A stretch of DNA of 64,000 nt from NCBI GenBank assembly GCA_942159475.1, contig OW804096.1:89941784-90005783 (forward strand), written 5' to 3'. The DNA comes from Sthenelais limicola. Lineage: Eukaryota; Annelida; Polychaeta; Phyllodocida; Sigalionidae. Positions 34,767-44,639 of the stretch are shown piece by piece. Every line of letters starts with the position of its first letter. Position 1 is the first letter of the stretch. The translations under genes were made by a program, and so were the position numbers. The notes beneath the pieces were generated by a model, which ran no database searches, was not told the origin of the DNA, and saw only the letters and a list, made by a program, of their open reading frames with translations.

Positions 34767-35417
34767 ATGGCGTCCACACATGAGAACGTACCCACATACA
34801 CTTTTGTCACCCCTTGTACCTTGTCCGTGTCTGGAACGACAGGATTGGGTAAAACCCAATGGGTAAAGCGCCTCATCAAACACAGAGATATCCTCTTTAG
34901 TCAACCACCCCAAAGAGTGTACTACTATTACGGTGTGTGGCAAAATGCTTTCGAGGACATGACTGACGATGTAGACTTCCGAGAAGGTCTACCGGAAAAT
35001 CTAAATGACATTGATAATTTCGATGGGAAATCGATTCTGCTCGTGGTGGATGACCAAATGCAAGATGTGGTGAAATCTCCAGCCATGGAAAGACTTTTTA
35101 CCAGGGAGAGTCATCATCGAAACATAAGTGTTGTCTACATATCACAAAACATGTTCTGTCAGGGTAAACATGCCAGAGACATTGCACTCAATTGCCACTA
35201 TCTCGTACTCATGCGAAATCCTCGAGACTTGCACCAGATACGGACTTTGGGAATGCAGACAGGATTCGGTACGACCTTAGTCGAAGCGTACAGAGACAGC
35301 ACATCAAAACCCTATGGCTATCTTTTGCTCGACCTCTCCCCTCACAATGACACTCCACGGTTCGTGCTAAAAACGCATATCTTTCCAGGAGAAGATACTG
35401 TCGTCTATGTAAAGTAA
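34767..35417 (+). CDS. FtsK/HerA-type genome packaging ATPase
   Basis: A 216-residue protein from the first ATG after the polymerase stop. Walker A is SGTTGLGKTQ and Walker B is ILLVVDDQ, with a downstream SVVYISQNMF sensor-like segment and an Arg-containing LMRNPRDL. This matches the A32/FtsK-HerA family that pumps DNA into capsids of Polintons, adintoviruses and related viruses. No lesions. It sits in the usual place beside the structural genes. Confidence 0.88.
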   Translation: MASTHENVPTYTFVTPCTLSVSGTTGLGKTQWVKRLIKHRDILFSQPPQRVYYYYGVWQNAFEDMTDDVDFREGLPENLNDIDNFDGKSILLVVDDQMQDVVKSPAMERLFTRESHHRNISVVYISQNMFCQGKHARDIALNCHYLVLMRNPRDLHQIRTLGMQTGFGTTLVEAYRDSTSKPYGYLLLDLSPHNDTPRFVLKTHIFPGEDTVVYVK

Positions 35418-35484
35418 TAGCACTCGGTCAAAGTTTCCCAGACGTGAATATGCCACTGAAGAGTCAAGACGTCATCCGCTTATA

Positions 35485-35808
35485 ATGTCGGCAGTAGAAG
35501 ATAATAAAAACTACCTGGATCTTCTTCTCACAACACCCAGTCGCCTACAAGCTGAAGCCCTGTTGGAAACAATCACCGGCCCGCAGATAGATGCACTCAG
35601 CGAGCTTGCCCTTCACCTCCCTCACCTCCACTTAACACCCGAGATTAAAGATCTCATTAAAAAACGTGAGGCATTACTCGATTCGCTTGCCAGTACCTCA
35701 AACAGTCGGACCAAAAAGCTCCATCTCATCCGACGGTTTAGACGCCTTCTCTTGCAGATTCTCCACTTGATTCGCTCACCACTCTTGGCTGTGCTCCAGA
35801 AAGTATGA
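35485..35808 (+). CDS. Small conserved Polinton-type protein (unknown role)
   Basis: A 107-residue protein: a Leu-rich helical N-half (YLDLLLTTPSRLQAEALLE, ALSELALHLPHL) followed by a Lys/Arg-rich linker with KDLIKKREALLDSLAS and RRFRRLL, and a hydrophobic end. The layout resembles a small protein found in many Polintons between capsid and integrase genes, whose role is not known to me. Its stop overlaps the next start as ATGA. Confidence 0.55.
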   Translation: MSAVEDNKNYLDLLLTTPSRLQAEALLETITGPQIDALSELALHLPHLHLTPEIKDLIKKREALLDSLASTSNSRTKKLHLIRRFRRLLLQILHLIRSPLLAVLQKV

Positions 35809-36161
35809 ATACTAAAGTTAAAAAGATTGTAATGGTGCCCTATGATAAATATATCAAGTACACCGACTCTAGACAGCCCACTTCCAATTTGACATTTCCA
35901 CCTACCCTTACAAACAAAGAAGCACCCACGCCTGAGCCAGCACCCGCGCCCGAGCCCGCGCCGGTGCCTGCGCCCGAACCCGAGCCTGCGCCGGTGCGTG
36001 CGCCCGCGCCCGAGCCGGTTGACGAGGGCCCCGCGGACGAGCGACCAGAGGTGGCTCGTGGCGTTATCCCTCCGCCTGGTCTTCCAGAAACCAAAAACCA
36101 AAAGGGTTTCGGTAAAAAGCAATACAATCAACCCAGGTGGGTCAGTCTCTGGGTAAAATGA
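35805..36161 (+). CDS. Proline-rich linker protein
   Basis: A 118-residue protein. A short conserved-looking start (KKIVMVPYDKYIKYT) is followed by a tract of Pro-Ala/Pro-Glu repeats (PAPEPAPVPAPEPEPAP) encoded by a GC-rich repeat at 35930-36020 and a basic end. Polintons often have a small protein beginning with a K-x-x-x-VP-x-x-x-Y motif here. Starts and ends in ATGA overlaps with its neighbours. Confidence 0.5.
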   Translation: MNTKVKKIVMVPYDKYIKYTDSRQPTSNLTFPPTLTNKEAPTPEPAPAPEPAPVPAPEPEPAPVRAPAPEPVDEGPADERPEVARGVIPPPGLPETKNQKGFGKKQYNQPRWVSLWVK

Positions 36162-37456
36162 AACGAGACACATTCCTGGAAAAAATCTACTATGACCCGT
36201 CACATCCAGCTTCTTATGGAAGTGCTGATAAAGTGTACAGGGCAATTAAAGAGATAGAAGGGCGTACAGATTACAGCCTAAAGGACATACAGGAATGGCT
36301 GGAAAGTCAAGAAACATACACTCTCCACAGGGAACCTCGACTCAAGGTCTCGGCTGCCACAGCTCCAAGACCTAGAGTCATTGTCAGTGACAAATACCAG
36401 CAACTCGATGCCGATTTAGTCTACATGATAAAGTACGAAGAGGACAATGACGGCTATGCATACATCCTGGTCGTAGTGGACATTTACACGCGCTATGCTT
36501 GGACCCGACCTCTGTACACCCTGGGCGCGGAGGAAATGAGTGAAACATTAAAAGAGCTGTTCAAGGATAAGCCAGTGCAGACTCTCCGCACTGATTCGGG
36601 GAGCGAATTTCAAAACCGCTTAGTCCAAAACATATTAAAGACCTATGACATCCACTACTTTTACACTCGCAATGAGACAAAAGCCAATTATGCGGAAAGA
36701 TTCATAAAAACGTTAAAGAGCAAAATCACCAAAATTATGTATCATAAACAGTCCTATCGATGGATAGACTATTTGGACAAGGTAACAGGGTCATACAACC
36801 GTTCCTACCACCGTAGTATAAAGACGACTCCCGAAAAAGCCATGCTCAAAGGTGACCGAGTAGAGCTCTGGAACACACAGTACAATCCCAAACCAAAAAA
36901 GAAAAAGATAAGCTCTTCACTCAAAGCTCCACGCTCTCTAAAAAGCCTGTTCAAGTTCAAGATTGGCAACATTGTAAGGTTGGCTAGGTTCAAAACGATC
37001 TTCAGTCGACAGTACAATGAGAAGTGGACCCATGAACTATACACAGTGGTAGATCAAAAGTCGCAACAGGGCATCCCCCAATACCGTGTCAAGTCCTATG
37101 ACAACAAACTCATTGACGGTTACTTTTACGAGCAGGAGCTTGAGCGTGTCCAAGTAGACGAAACTACCACCTACAAAATAGAGCAAGTCCTCAAGCGACG
37201 AGTACGGCGAGGACTAGAGGAATACTATGTGAAGTGGCTCGGCTGGCACAAACGTTTCAACACTTGGCTTCCAGCGAGCAATATCCAAGACATTGGTCTC
37301 TCTACTCAAGCACGGGCGGGACTCAATAAACTCGGCCAACAAGGTAAAGATCCACAAGAGAAAGCAAAAAAGAAAAAGGAAAGAAAACGTCCCCCACCTC
37401 CTCCTCCTCTGTCTCCAGTTCGACGCTCAGCACGCCTGGTTGCCAAACGAACATGA
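36158..37456 (+). CDS. Retroviral-type integrase with chromodomain
   Basis: A 432-residue protein from ATG 36158, which overlaps the upstream stop as ATGA. The rve core carries D (QLDADLVYM), D (LRTDSGSEF) and E (NYAERFIKTLKS), preceded by a short N-terminal helical part. The C-terminal third has a chromodomain (TTYKIEQVLKRRV, YYVKWLGWHKRFNTWLPASNI) that would tether insertion to chromatin, then a very basic tail. Typical of Polinton integrases. Uninterrupted, so possibly active. Confidence 0.9.
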   Translation: MKRDTFLEKIYYDPSHPASYGSADKVYRAIKEIEGRTDYSLKDIQEWLESQETYTLHREPRLKVSAATAPRPRVIVSDKYQQLDADLVYMIKYEEDNDGYAYILVVVDIYTRYAWTRPLYTLGAEEMSETLKELFKDKPVQTLRTDSGSEFQNRLVQNILKTYDIHYFYTRNETKANYAERFIKTLKSKITKIMYHKQSYRWIDYLDKVTGSYNRSYHRSIKTTPEKAMLKGDRVELWNTQYNPKPKKKKISSSLKAPRSLKSLFKFKIGNIVRLARFKTIFSRQYNEKWTHELYTVVDQKSQQGIPQYRVKSYDNKLIDGYFYEQELERVQVDETTTYKIEQVLKRRVRRGLEEYYVKWLGWHKRFNTWLPASNIQDIGLSTQARAGLNKLGQQGKDPQEKAKKKKERKRPPPPPPLSPVRRSARLVAKRT

Positions 37457-37869
37457 CTTCAGACTACTACTGCTATGTCAGTTCCAAAGACTCGACAGAC
37501 ATATACAAGTCCAATAGTCCTTGGGATTTTACGGTAGAGCTGTCTCCTCCAATAGAAGTCAATAGGTCAACAGCTAAAATAGCATTGTCAGAAAGAACAA
37601 TCAGTGGAACAAAGAAGGGTTCTAGGCTTGGTAAAGTAATGGTCTTTACGGATGCCGTCAGAGATGACACTTGCTATGTCCATGGCAAACATCAGCCGCT
37701 TTTACGTACTGTCCAGAAAGTTAACACCACCAGATTTGACCCGCTTCAGTTTATGCCGGTAAACAAAACATACATTGATCGCATTCGGGTTTATACTCGT
37801 TCCCCTTCAGGACAAGTTCCCAGTGTATCAGCAACTTCAGTACAGTGCACACTACAAATTCAAACATGA
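37453..37869 (+). CDS. Putative minor structural protein
   Basis: A 138-residue beta-rich protein that starts SDYYCYVSSKDSTDIYKSN followed by WDFTVELSPPIEV and IALSERTIS. The pattern of an N-terminal aromatic run, a ...N(S/T)PWDFTV strand and a membrane-free beta-rich body is shared by Polinton proteins of unproven role between integrase and capsid genes. A virion component is likely by position. ATGA overlaps on both sides. Confidence 0.5.
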   Translation: MTSDYYCYVSSKDSTDIYKSNSPWDFTVELSPPIEVNRSTAKIALSERTISGTKKGSRLGKVMVFTDAVRDDTCYVHGKHQPLLRTVQKVNTTRFDPLQFMPVNKTYIDRIRVYTRSPSGQVPSVSATSVQCTLQIQT

Positions 37870-38198
37870 ATGCTCCACGATCAATCGTCAACAGTAGTTT
37901 TGTGCCTTACATACCCGGAGTGGGAAGCTGGTCACACGCTCAAAAAAGTAAAAAGAAACCATTCTACATCGTTCAAAAGGGTCAAGGTGTCCCAACTGTC
38001 AATCTAATCACACCCACTCAACAAGCCGTTGACAGGGCAAAAAGTGAACTTCAGAGAAATCGCAAGCTTAAAAGTCAACAACAAGGTAGTGGGAGTCAGT
38101 CAGTCAAAAGTCGTAGAGGAGTAAAGACCAAGAAAAAGAAAACGTCAAAGAAAAAGCCATACTCTGCAAAATACAAACGAAAGATTACAAAAAAGTAA
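37866..38198 (+). CDS. Basic core-like small protein
   Basis: The start chosen is ATG 37866, which overlaps the previous stop as ATGA; an upstream in-frame ATG at 37845 is less likely. A 110-residue, strongly basic protein: GVGSWSHAQKSKKKPFY near the start and a Lys/Arg-rich tail (KTKKKKTSKKKPYSAKYKRK). Likely DNA-binding or virion-core, by analogy with adenovirus-like basic core proteins. Its stop is 1 bp before the capsid gene. Confidence 0.5.
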   Translation: MNAPRSIVNSSFVPYIPGVGSWSHAQKSKKKPFYIVQKGQGVPTVNLITPTQQAVDRAKSELQRNRKLKSQQQGSGSQSVKSRRGVKTKKKKTSKKKPYSAKYKRKITKK

Positions 38199-38199
38199 A

Positions 38200-39673
38200 A
38201 TGGCATCCAACTTTGTAAACAAAGAGGCAGAGGAAGGTTATGTGGAAAAACTCTCTCTCTTTACAGTGCCTCCAGTGGAAACGGGCATTGATTCAATCTA
38301 CTATAAAGAATATCGCCCCGTAGGAACTGTCTCTGGTAGCAACACCTTGGAGTATGACATTGCAAACAACTCACCAGACTACATCGATGTCAATAATATC
38401 GAGCTTGAGCTCATGGTTCGGATCCTTGATGATCAAGGAAACCGTATCGGTGCTAACAATCATGTGGGACTCATCAACTTACCCGCCAGTAGCATGTTTC
38501 GACAAATGGACATGGCTATTCAACAGCAAGTAATCACAAGCTCCATAGGGAACAACTTTCCTTACAAAACTCTTATAGACACTCTACTGGAAAGGGGCAA
38601 CGTTACTCCTCACACTGACTGGCCTACCATGGAAGGATATTACAAAGACACCCGAGAGGCAATGGATGATCCCTGTCAGGATGTCAATTTGGGACTGTTG
38701 CTTCGCTCAGAAAACACCAGTAATGGAAAAATCTGGATGCTAAGATCCAAGCTCCCGATGGACTTTGCTCTGCAGGAAAAACCTCTCATCAATGGCGTTC
38801 CTATCAACATCAAACTCTATCCAGCACTCGACCGCTTCAGACTCATGTTTGAAGATCCCATTGAAAAGAGACCAACCACCACCAGCAAAACGACAGAAAA
38901 CATCAGCGTCTGAAAGTAGCACTACTGGCACCACTACTAGTACTACTACTACCCCCACTACCACCACCACTGATACTGAGTCAAGCACATTGACTACAGA
39001 GAGTACCTCATCTAGACTACCTTCTCAGTATTATACTCTAGAGTTGGTGTCTTCTAAGATGGTGGTGCCCATGATTCGCCTAAACCCCTCACTTCTCATG
39101 AAACACAATGATATGATCAAGGACCAAATGGCTATGTATCCCTTCACCCGCAGTGACATTAAAGTGTTCAACATACCACAAGGAAATCAAGTGTTTGTCC
39201 AGGACAATATATTCCAAGACATGATACCCAAAAGGTTGGTCATTGGACTCGTGTCAGCCAGGGCCTACGCTGGTCACAGTGAAAAGAACCCGTTCAACTT
39301 CCAACACTTTGACCTCAATTATCTGTCCTTCAATGTAAACGGTCAGATTGTTACAGGAAGTGCCTTACAACCAGACTTTGAACATGACCATTACACAAAC
39401 GAGTACGCAAACCTGTTCAAGTGGCTCTTACCCTCCATGGTAGGGCAGGGTCCAAATATCACATATGAGGATATGAAAAACGGGTATGGTCTACTTGTCA
39501 TCAATTTCGAGAAGGCCAAAGGGAAAGAGTTTAGCAACCCCCTTCAAAAAGGACAAACCGAACTCGCAATGAGGTTCAATGCCCCATTACCAGAGAACGT
39601 CACTGTCTTGGTCTATGGAAAATTCTATGCTCTAGTGCATATCGATGAGGCCCGAAACGTACTTGTCGAATGA
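38200..39673 (+). CDS. Major capsid protein, double jelly-roll, split by a frame change
   Basis: The first half (38200-38913) and second half (open to 39673) are in frames that differ by +1 and overlap from 38765 to 38913. The N-half has YKEYRPVGTVSG, FRQMDMAIQQQ and INIKLYPALDRFRLMF; the C-half has NPSLLMKHNDMIKD, RLVIGLVSARAYAG and NPFNFQHFDLNYLSFNV, as in Polinton double-jelly-roll capsid proteins. The shift lies somewhere between about 38840 and 38913, in the linker between the two rolls. The second frame adds PPPAKRQKTSASE and a Thr-rich ACT microsatellite. Either a mutation, an assembly slip or recoding explains the break. Confidence 0.8.
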
Positions 39674-40116
39674 ATGAACTGGAAATTGATGCTTTTCTGA
39701 GGAATAATCGCGTCACATCTCAATGTTATCGCGGTGTCATGTCATTTGAAGAATTGACCATTAGTAAAAATATTGCTCGTCCGTCGTTATTTGTGTTAAA
39801 TACCGATTTTAGAACGGGAAAAGGCAAACACTGGCTAGTCGTTCATGTACCCAAAATAGGCGAGCCTGAATACTTTGATAGTCTAGGTAGATTACCCATA
39901 TTCTATCATCATAGAATAGAAAGCTTTCTTATTGTGCACGGACCTAAATATAGAGTAATGTCGTCTCAAATACAATCAAATGATTCAAGTGTGTGTGGTA
40001 ACTACTGTGTATTGTTTGCTTACTTTAGATGTAAAGGTATGTCTATGTCAGAATTTGTGGCTATGTTTAGTCAAACTCATCTCAATAAAAATGATGACAC
40101 GGTAAAATTTGATTGA
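39670..40116 (+). CDS. Adenain-like (Ulp1-fold) cysteine protease
   Basis: A 148-residue protein that starts in an ATGA overlap with the capsid stop. Catalytic pattern: His in KGKHWLVVH, acid in EYFDSLG, Gln in MSSQIQSND and Cys in VCGNYCVLFA, in the order of adenovirus protease. It would mature virion proteins. Uninterrupted. This is the last gene of the block; an AATAAA follows at 40132. Confidence 0.88.
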   Translation: MNELEIDAFLRNNRVTSQCYRGVMSFEELTISKNIARPSLFVLNTDFRTGKGKHWLVVHVPKIGEPEYFDSLGRLPIFYHHRIESFLIVHGPKYRVMSSQIQSNDSSVCGNYCVLFAYFRCKGMSMSEFVAMFSQTHLNKNDDTVKFD

Positions 40117-40131
40117 AATGTTTGTGTGTGA

Positions 40132-40137
40132 AATAAA
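40132..40137 (+). terminator. Poly(A) signal after the protease gene
   Basis: AATAAA 16 bp after the protease stop and about 10 bp before the triplicated segment. I saw no AATAAA between the ATPase and protease genes that would separate them, apart from one inside the protease end. Confidence 0.5.
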
Positions 40138-40443
40138 AGATTGAAAAAATCCAATTATCTTTACGTTTTATGTGTGTTACAAACAATAGTATAATAAAAT
40201 TAACCACCAGGGGATCTGACTCATATAATATAGATAATAAATCACTCACTTTGTAATTAAATTAATGCCACTATCCACCACTAGGGCACAATGATTACTC
40301 AGATCATACCCAAAACCCATGACTCATCAAAATGAAGGTAGCTGATTGGACGGTGTCTCATAACAAAAAAAATTGGACGAGGGGATCTGACTCATGGGAT
40401 CTCCTATATACATATATATATTATATACACATATATATATATA

Positions 40444-42495
40444 TGGTCGATTCCAGCGAAATGGGGGCCATTATGTATTTTTTGTCATTTTATCCAATCG
40501 TTATCATTTTTTTGTCATTGAATATAGAACGTCAAAGGATGAAAAGCCCAAAATCTTAGCTCTTAACTCTTGATATTCTTGGAACTAGGGGTGCTAGAAG
40601 TTTTTTCATTGAAAATTAGTGATAGATTACGAATGCAATCCTTAAATATTGAATATAGCATATTTGTGTATATTTAATTGAAGATGTACCAATTTTGATT
40701 ATTTAAATCATGACGAACCACTTAACTTAGTTTAGAACTTTGAAAAAAATGTGTTTTTTTTTTGTTTTTTTTTTGTGGGTGCATTTAAAAATCTTGGCTA
40801 CCTACCCTTCCTTGAGCTTATCCTAAGTGGCTTTCTGCTAGTCTTTACACTATATCCAATATCTCATTAAGAATAAATGTCTGAATATATCATTAAACTG
40901 AACGATTAGGGCTGTGTAAAAGTGAAAACCATTTTCACTTAGTATATATATTAATTTATTTAGGCATAATTGAAAAAGCATACGTAATCTATCGCTGCAG
41001 CCATTTCTGGTGATATTTTGTCTATTTACCAACATCATATGATAGTTAAGGTAGTAAAAATGCCATTATTATCATTCATTTATTCCTAATCCATAATCAC
41101 AAGCTAACTTCCATTGAGTAGCCATTATATTTTCAACAACGAAGGAGAATTTTAATTTTTCCACCGATTTTTACGATTTTTAATTGATGCGATTTCTGAC
41201 TCATTTGCCAGAGCCTCTGAAAGAAATGGCATTTTATGAAAAAAATCATATAATTTCCTTGACTTTATTCCTTCCCAAACATTCTAAACAAAAAAAATCA
41301 TTTGAGGATGATTTCTGCTTTAAAAAATACCGTTTTTCTAGTGTCATTCGTAATCTATCGTTGCATACGTAATCTATCGCGTCATACGTAATCTATCATG
41401 TTTTCAAAACTCTGCCATTTACTGACAATTTTCATGCCATTTTTCTTATCTTATTTCTTTCCATATATTCGAAGCAGTATAATTCAGTATGATAAGCAGT
41501 CTTTAATTACTTCTGCTTCAAGAAATATCCCTTTTCCAGTGTCTTTTGTAATCCATTATGTCATTTGTAATCCATTATTTGTGATATTCCATCAGAAATT
41601 TTGCTATTTAATGAAAGAAAGCATCAGTTCTCTGACTTAGTCCCTTCCCACATATTTTGAGTCATAGAAATTAATCCTGGAAGATTCTTGGTTTAAGAAA
41701 TAGCATTTTTAACATGTCATACGTAATCTATCATTGCATACGTAATCTATCGCGATAGATTACGTATGACATTTTAATCACATGTATACAAGAAATAAGA
41801 ATGTAAATATGACTTTTGGTGCCTGTTACATATCAAGACATGAATAATGATCAAATACACCAGAAATAGTTGTTTATTCTCCATTATTTATTGTACAAGT
41901 GCTGCTAATTGTCATGCTGCACTGGAATTCAATACAAACATGATTTTCACATCCAAAAGGCTCACTGGGAGCCTCAAAATGGTTGCAGAATCACACAAAT
42001 TTGGGATAATTTGCAAAACAGACTATGGGATACATATGAGAAATATCTTTCACTAATCTTCAAAACGAAAAAAAATGTGTAGGAAAAACGTGTCATTCGT
42101 AATCTATCGCTTAGAGTAAAATTTGGCTGACTTTGTCATGAACAACTGAGCTTGGTGACTTCATATTTGATCATGATACAAATATATTTATTTCTATCCA
42201 TTGACAAGCCCTTCCAGTGTATGTTGAGCATATTTCATTGTTTTAAAATGTTTTCAGATAATAAATATCTGTGTAAATATGCAATTTTTAGGGTGTGCAT
42301 TCGTAATCTATCGCAGGAAAGTTTTGGCCACTGCAGAAATTCTCACCATTCAAAAAAAAAGAAATTATACTAGGGATGGACGGGTCTATAGCATGTTTAT
42401 CTCCTGAAAATATGAAGGTCGTAACATCAATATTTTTTCATTTATAGCCAAAAGTGCAAAAAAGTAGGTTTTGGCCCCGTTTTCACTGGAATCGA

Positions 42496-42498
<3 letters not shown>
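40444..42498. mobile_element. TIR element E1 with CATACGTAATCTATCG words
   Basis: Left end TGGTCGATTCCAGCGAAA and complement of right end TGGTCGATTCCAGTGAAA, flanked by TA in a TA microsatellite. Inside there are about ten copies of (T/G)CAT(A/T)CGTAATCTATCG in both orientations: about 40621, 40978, 41345, 41363, 41381, 41716, 41735, 41753, 42092 and 42297, plus two decayed ones near 41545. Two of them form a 32-bp perfect palindrome at 41737-41768. No transposase frame. TA target site suggests Tc1/mariner-type mobilisation. Confidence 0.8.
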
Positions 42499-42532
<34 letters not shown>

Positions 42533-42535
<3 letters not shown>

Positions 42536-44469
42536 CCCATTCTCACGAAAGTAGTGCAACCCCCCATTATTTCCATTTATTGGTCAATATCTTGGTTGAT
42601 ATTGATCTTAAATACATAGGAAATGATTAGCTACATGCGTCTTGGCATAAGCATAATTAAAATATATACTTTTGTGTATCTGTGAGGTATATTTTTTAAA
42701 TTATATACTATCAAATCAAGGAAAAATCCCCATTAATCACTACCAAACTCATAGTTATGTTGGGAAAACATATAGTTGAATCAATATGCATAAATAAGAT
42801 TTGTGCCAAAGAATGGAGCATAAAAACCGAATAAAATGATGCATTAAGGTTGAATGTAGCTGCAGAATTTATGCTCCTAAGTCAATTAATATAAAAATGG
42901 CTAAATTGAGGTGTAAAAACGTCGCCAGACAAATTAGCTGTGCTTTCTGAAATAATAAAATTAATTTTGTCTAAGAAGTATGATTTCATAAGCATAGGTT
43001 GGCAGACACATGTATATCACCATTGGAAGATTGTCAGACCTTAGGCCTTAGGCCCTGGGGCTGATCCTAATAATTGGTGGAAAAAACGTCGCCAGGGGGC
43101 GACGTTTTTTCCACACTATGGGGACGTTTTTACATAAAAACATGAGCTAAATATTGGCAAAATTAAATCATTTTCCACTCATTTACCATTATATCATCCT
43201 AGACTTTGTAGGAAATGATCTCCAGAAGCTGTTAAGATTTCGAAAAGTGAGTTATTTAAACTTTAGATAGGGCGACGTTTTTACAACTTTCACTCAATAT
43301 GTGACTTGGCAGTGTAAAAACGTCGCCCCTATTTGAATCCTTGTACCCAAGAAATAATTTGTTTCTGATGTTTATATCCTGCTTAGTTTTAAGGAACAGG
43401 TCCTCAGGTAGCTTTCAATAACAAAATTGAAAAAATTGATCCATACATTTTATGTAGATGAGTGATTATGATACATTGCATGGAAGAGGTATGGACATCA
43501 CAGGATACAACATAATTTTTGTAACTATTCTTTGACAAGAATGCAAGGATACATCAAAGATATATTTAAAACACTGTCCTGAAATTTGGTACAGATATTG
43601 ATATGATCATTAGCGCAAGGCACTCCAAAAATGAGAATATTCCAACAAAGAAATCTGATGATTTAATCACTTTGAATAACATCACTTTTGTAACTTGTGA
43701 CTCATTTTCCTGAGACACATCATATAGGACTCTACTGCATGAAAACGTTCCCATCCTTGAGTGGATAATGACATGAATGACAAATTTTCAGAACATAATG
43801 CTAAAATGGTCTAAAATGGTGCCAATCATGTATTAAAAACATAAAAAATAACAATGAGACTTTATATAATTGACTAAATTAGAGATAGATTGGGCGACGT
43901 TTTTTCACTCAGAAAAAACGTCGCCCAAATTTGAAGTCCTAAAATGTTGATGATTACCAAGAATCTGGGTAACTAATCATACTCAGGGGTAAACGCTTAT
44001 ATTTGATTATATTATAACATAAAAAATAGAACAATTTGAAAATAATAAATAAAGACACAGTCAATGATAGGATGTTTCATCTGATTAATGTGGGAATCCA
44101 GTTTCTGACATTTTTGGTTGCCACAATTTTAAAAGATTTCATACAAGAAAGAAAAACGTTTTTTGGCTATTACATTAAAAAAACATTTAGTTAGAGAATG
44201 GTGATAGAAATAATTGATGATATACAAATTAAATTAGAGAAATGTTCATTACTAAGCAATAAAGGGGTGTGCGACGTTTTTTCACCAACTTTTCTATGCC
44301 AATCTTAGATAACCTCCTGTATAAAGAATAATGGTCTAATTTATTGGCAAACTCAGATATATTACCGCCTGTATATTACCATGAAACCTACCAACCCTCA
44401 GATCGATCAAGCAAAATATAATTTTGACTCTTCTAGGATGGGCTGCACCATTTTCGTGAGAATGGGCCA
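42533..44469. mobile_element. TIR element E2 with AAAAACGTCGCC words
   Basis: Left end TGACCCATTCTCACGAAAG and complement of right end TGGCCCATTCTCACGAAAA, flanked by TA, inserted 34 bp from E1 in the same microsatellite. About nine copies of AAAAACGTCGCC in both orientations: 42915, 43081, 43098, 43122 (partial), 43271, 43315, 43892, 43913 and 44271. Two pairs are hairpins: 43077-43093 with 43098-43114 (17-bp arms) and 43892-43905 with 43913-43926 (14-bp arms). No coding frame. Confidence 0.8.
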
Positions 44470-44639
44470 TATATATAATATAAATGATAAATCGCTCACT
44501 TTGTAACTAAATTAATGCCACTATCCACCACTACAATGATGTAGATCATGGTCATACCAAAATTTGAAACCCATGACTCATCACAAAGCAGGCCTCTGAT
44601 TGGTCAGTGTCTCATAACAAAAATTGGAAACAATAGGTG

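Larger units (their letters stand above)
26567..40137 (+). mobile_element. Polinton/Maverick-like virus-type element (limits approximate)
   Basis: One co-oriented block encodes protein-primed DNA polymerase B, packaging ATPase, integrase, major capsid protein and adenain-type protease, the hallmark set of Polintons (also called polintoviruses). Small genes between them fit known accessory and minor structural genes. I could not find the long terminal inverted repeats or the 6-bp target duplication, so both limits are provisional: the left is the candidate promoter, the right is the poly(A) signal at 40132. Immediately to the right begins a triplicated host or transposon segment, which may have replaced the true terminus. 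Confidence 0.8.

Noticed and set aside
40146..40440. Right terminal inverted repeat of the Polinton
   Set aside because: I found no inverted counterpart upstream of the polymerase, and the segment belongs to the triplicated unit.
40444..42498. CRISPR-like spaced repeats in E1
   Set aside because: Spacing is irregular (tens to hundreds of bp), copies occur in both orientations, and the context is a eukaryotic TIR element.
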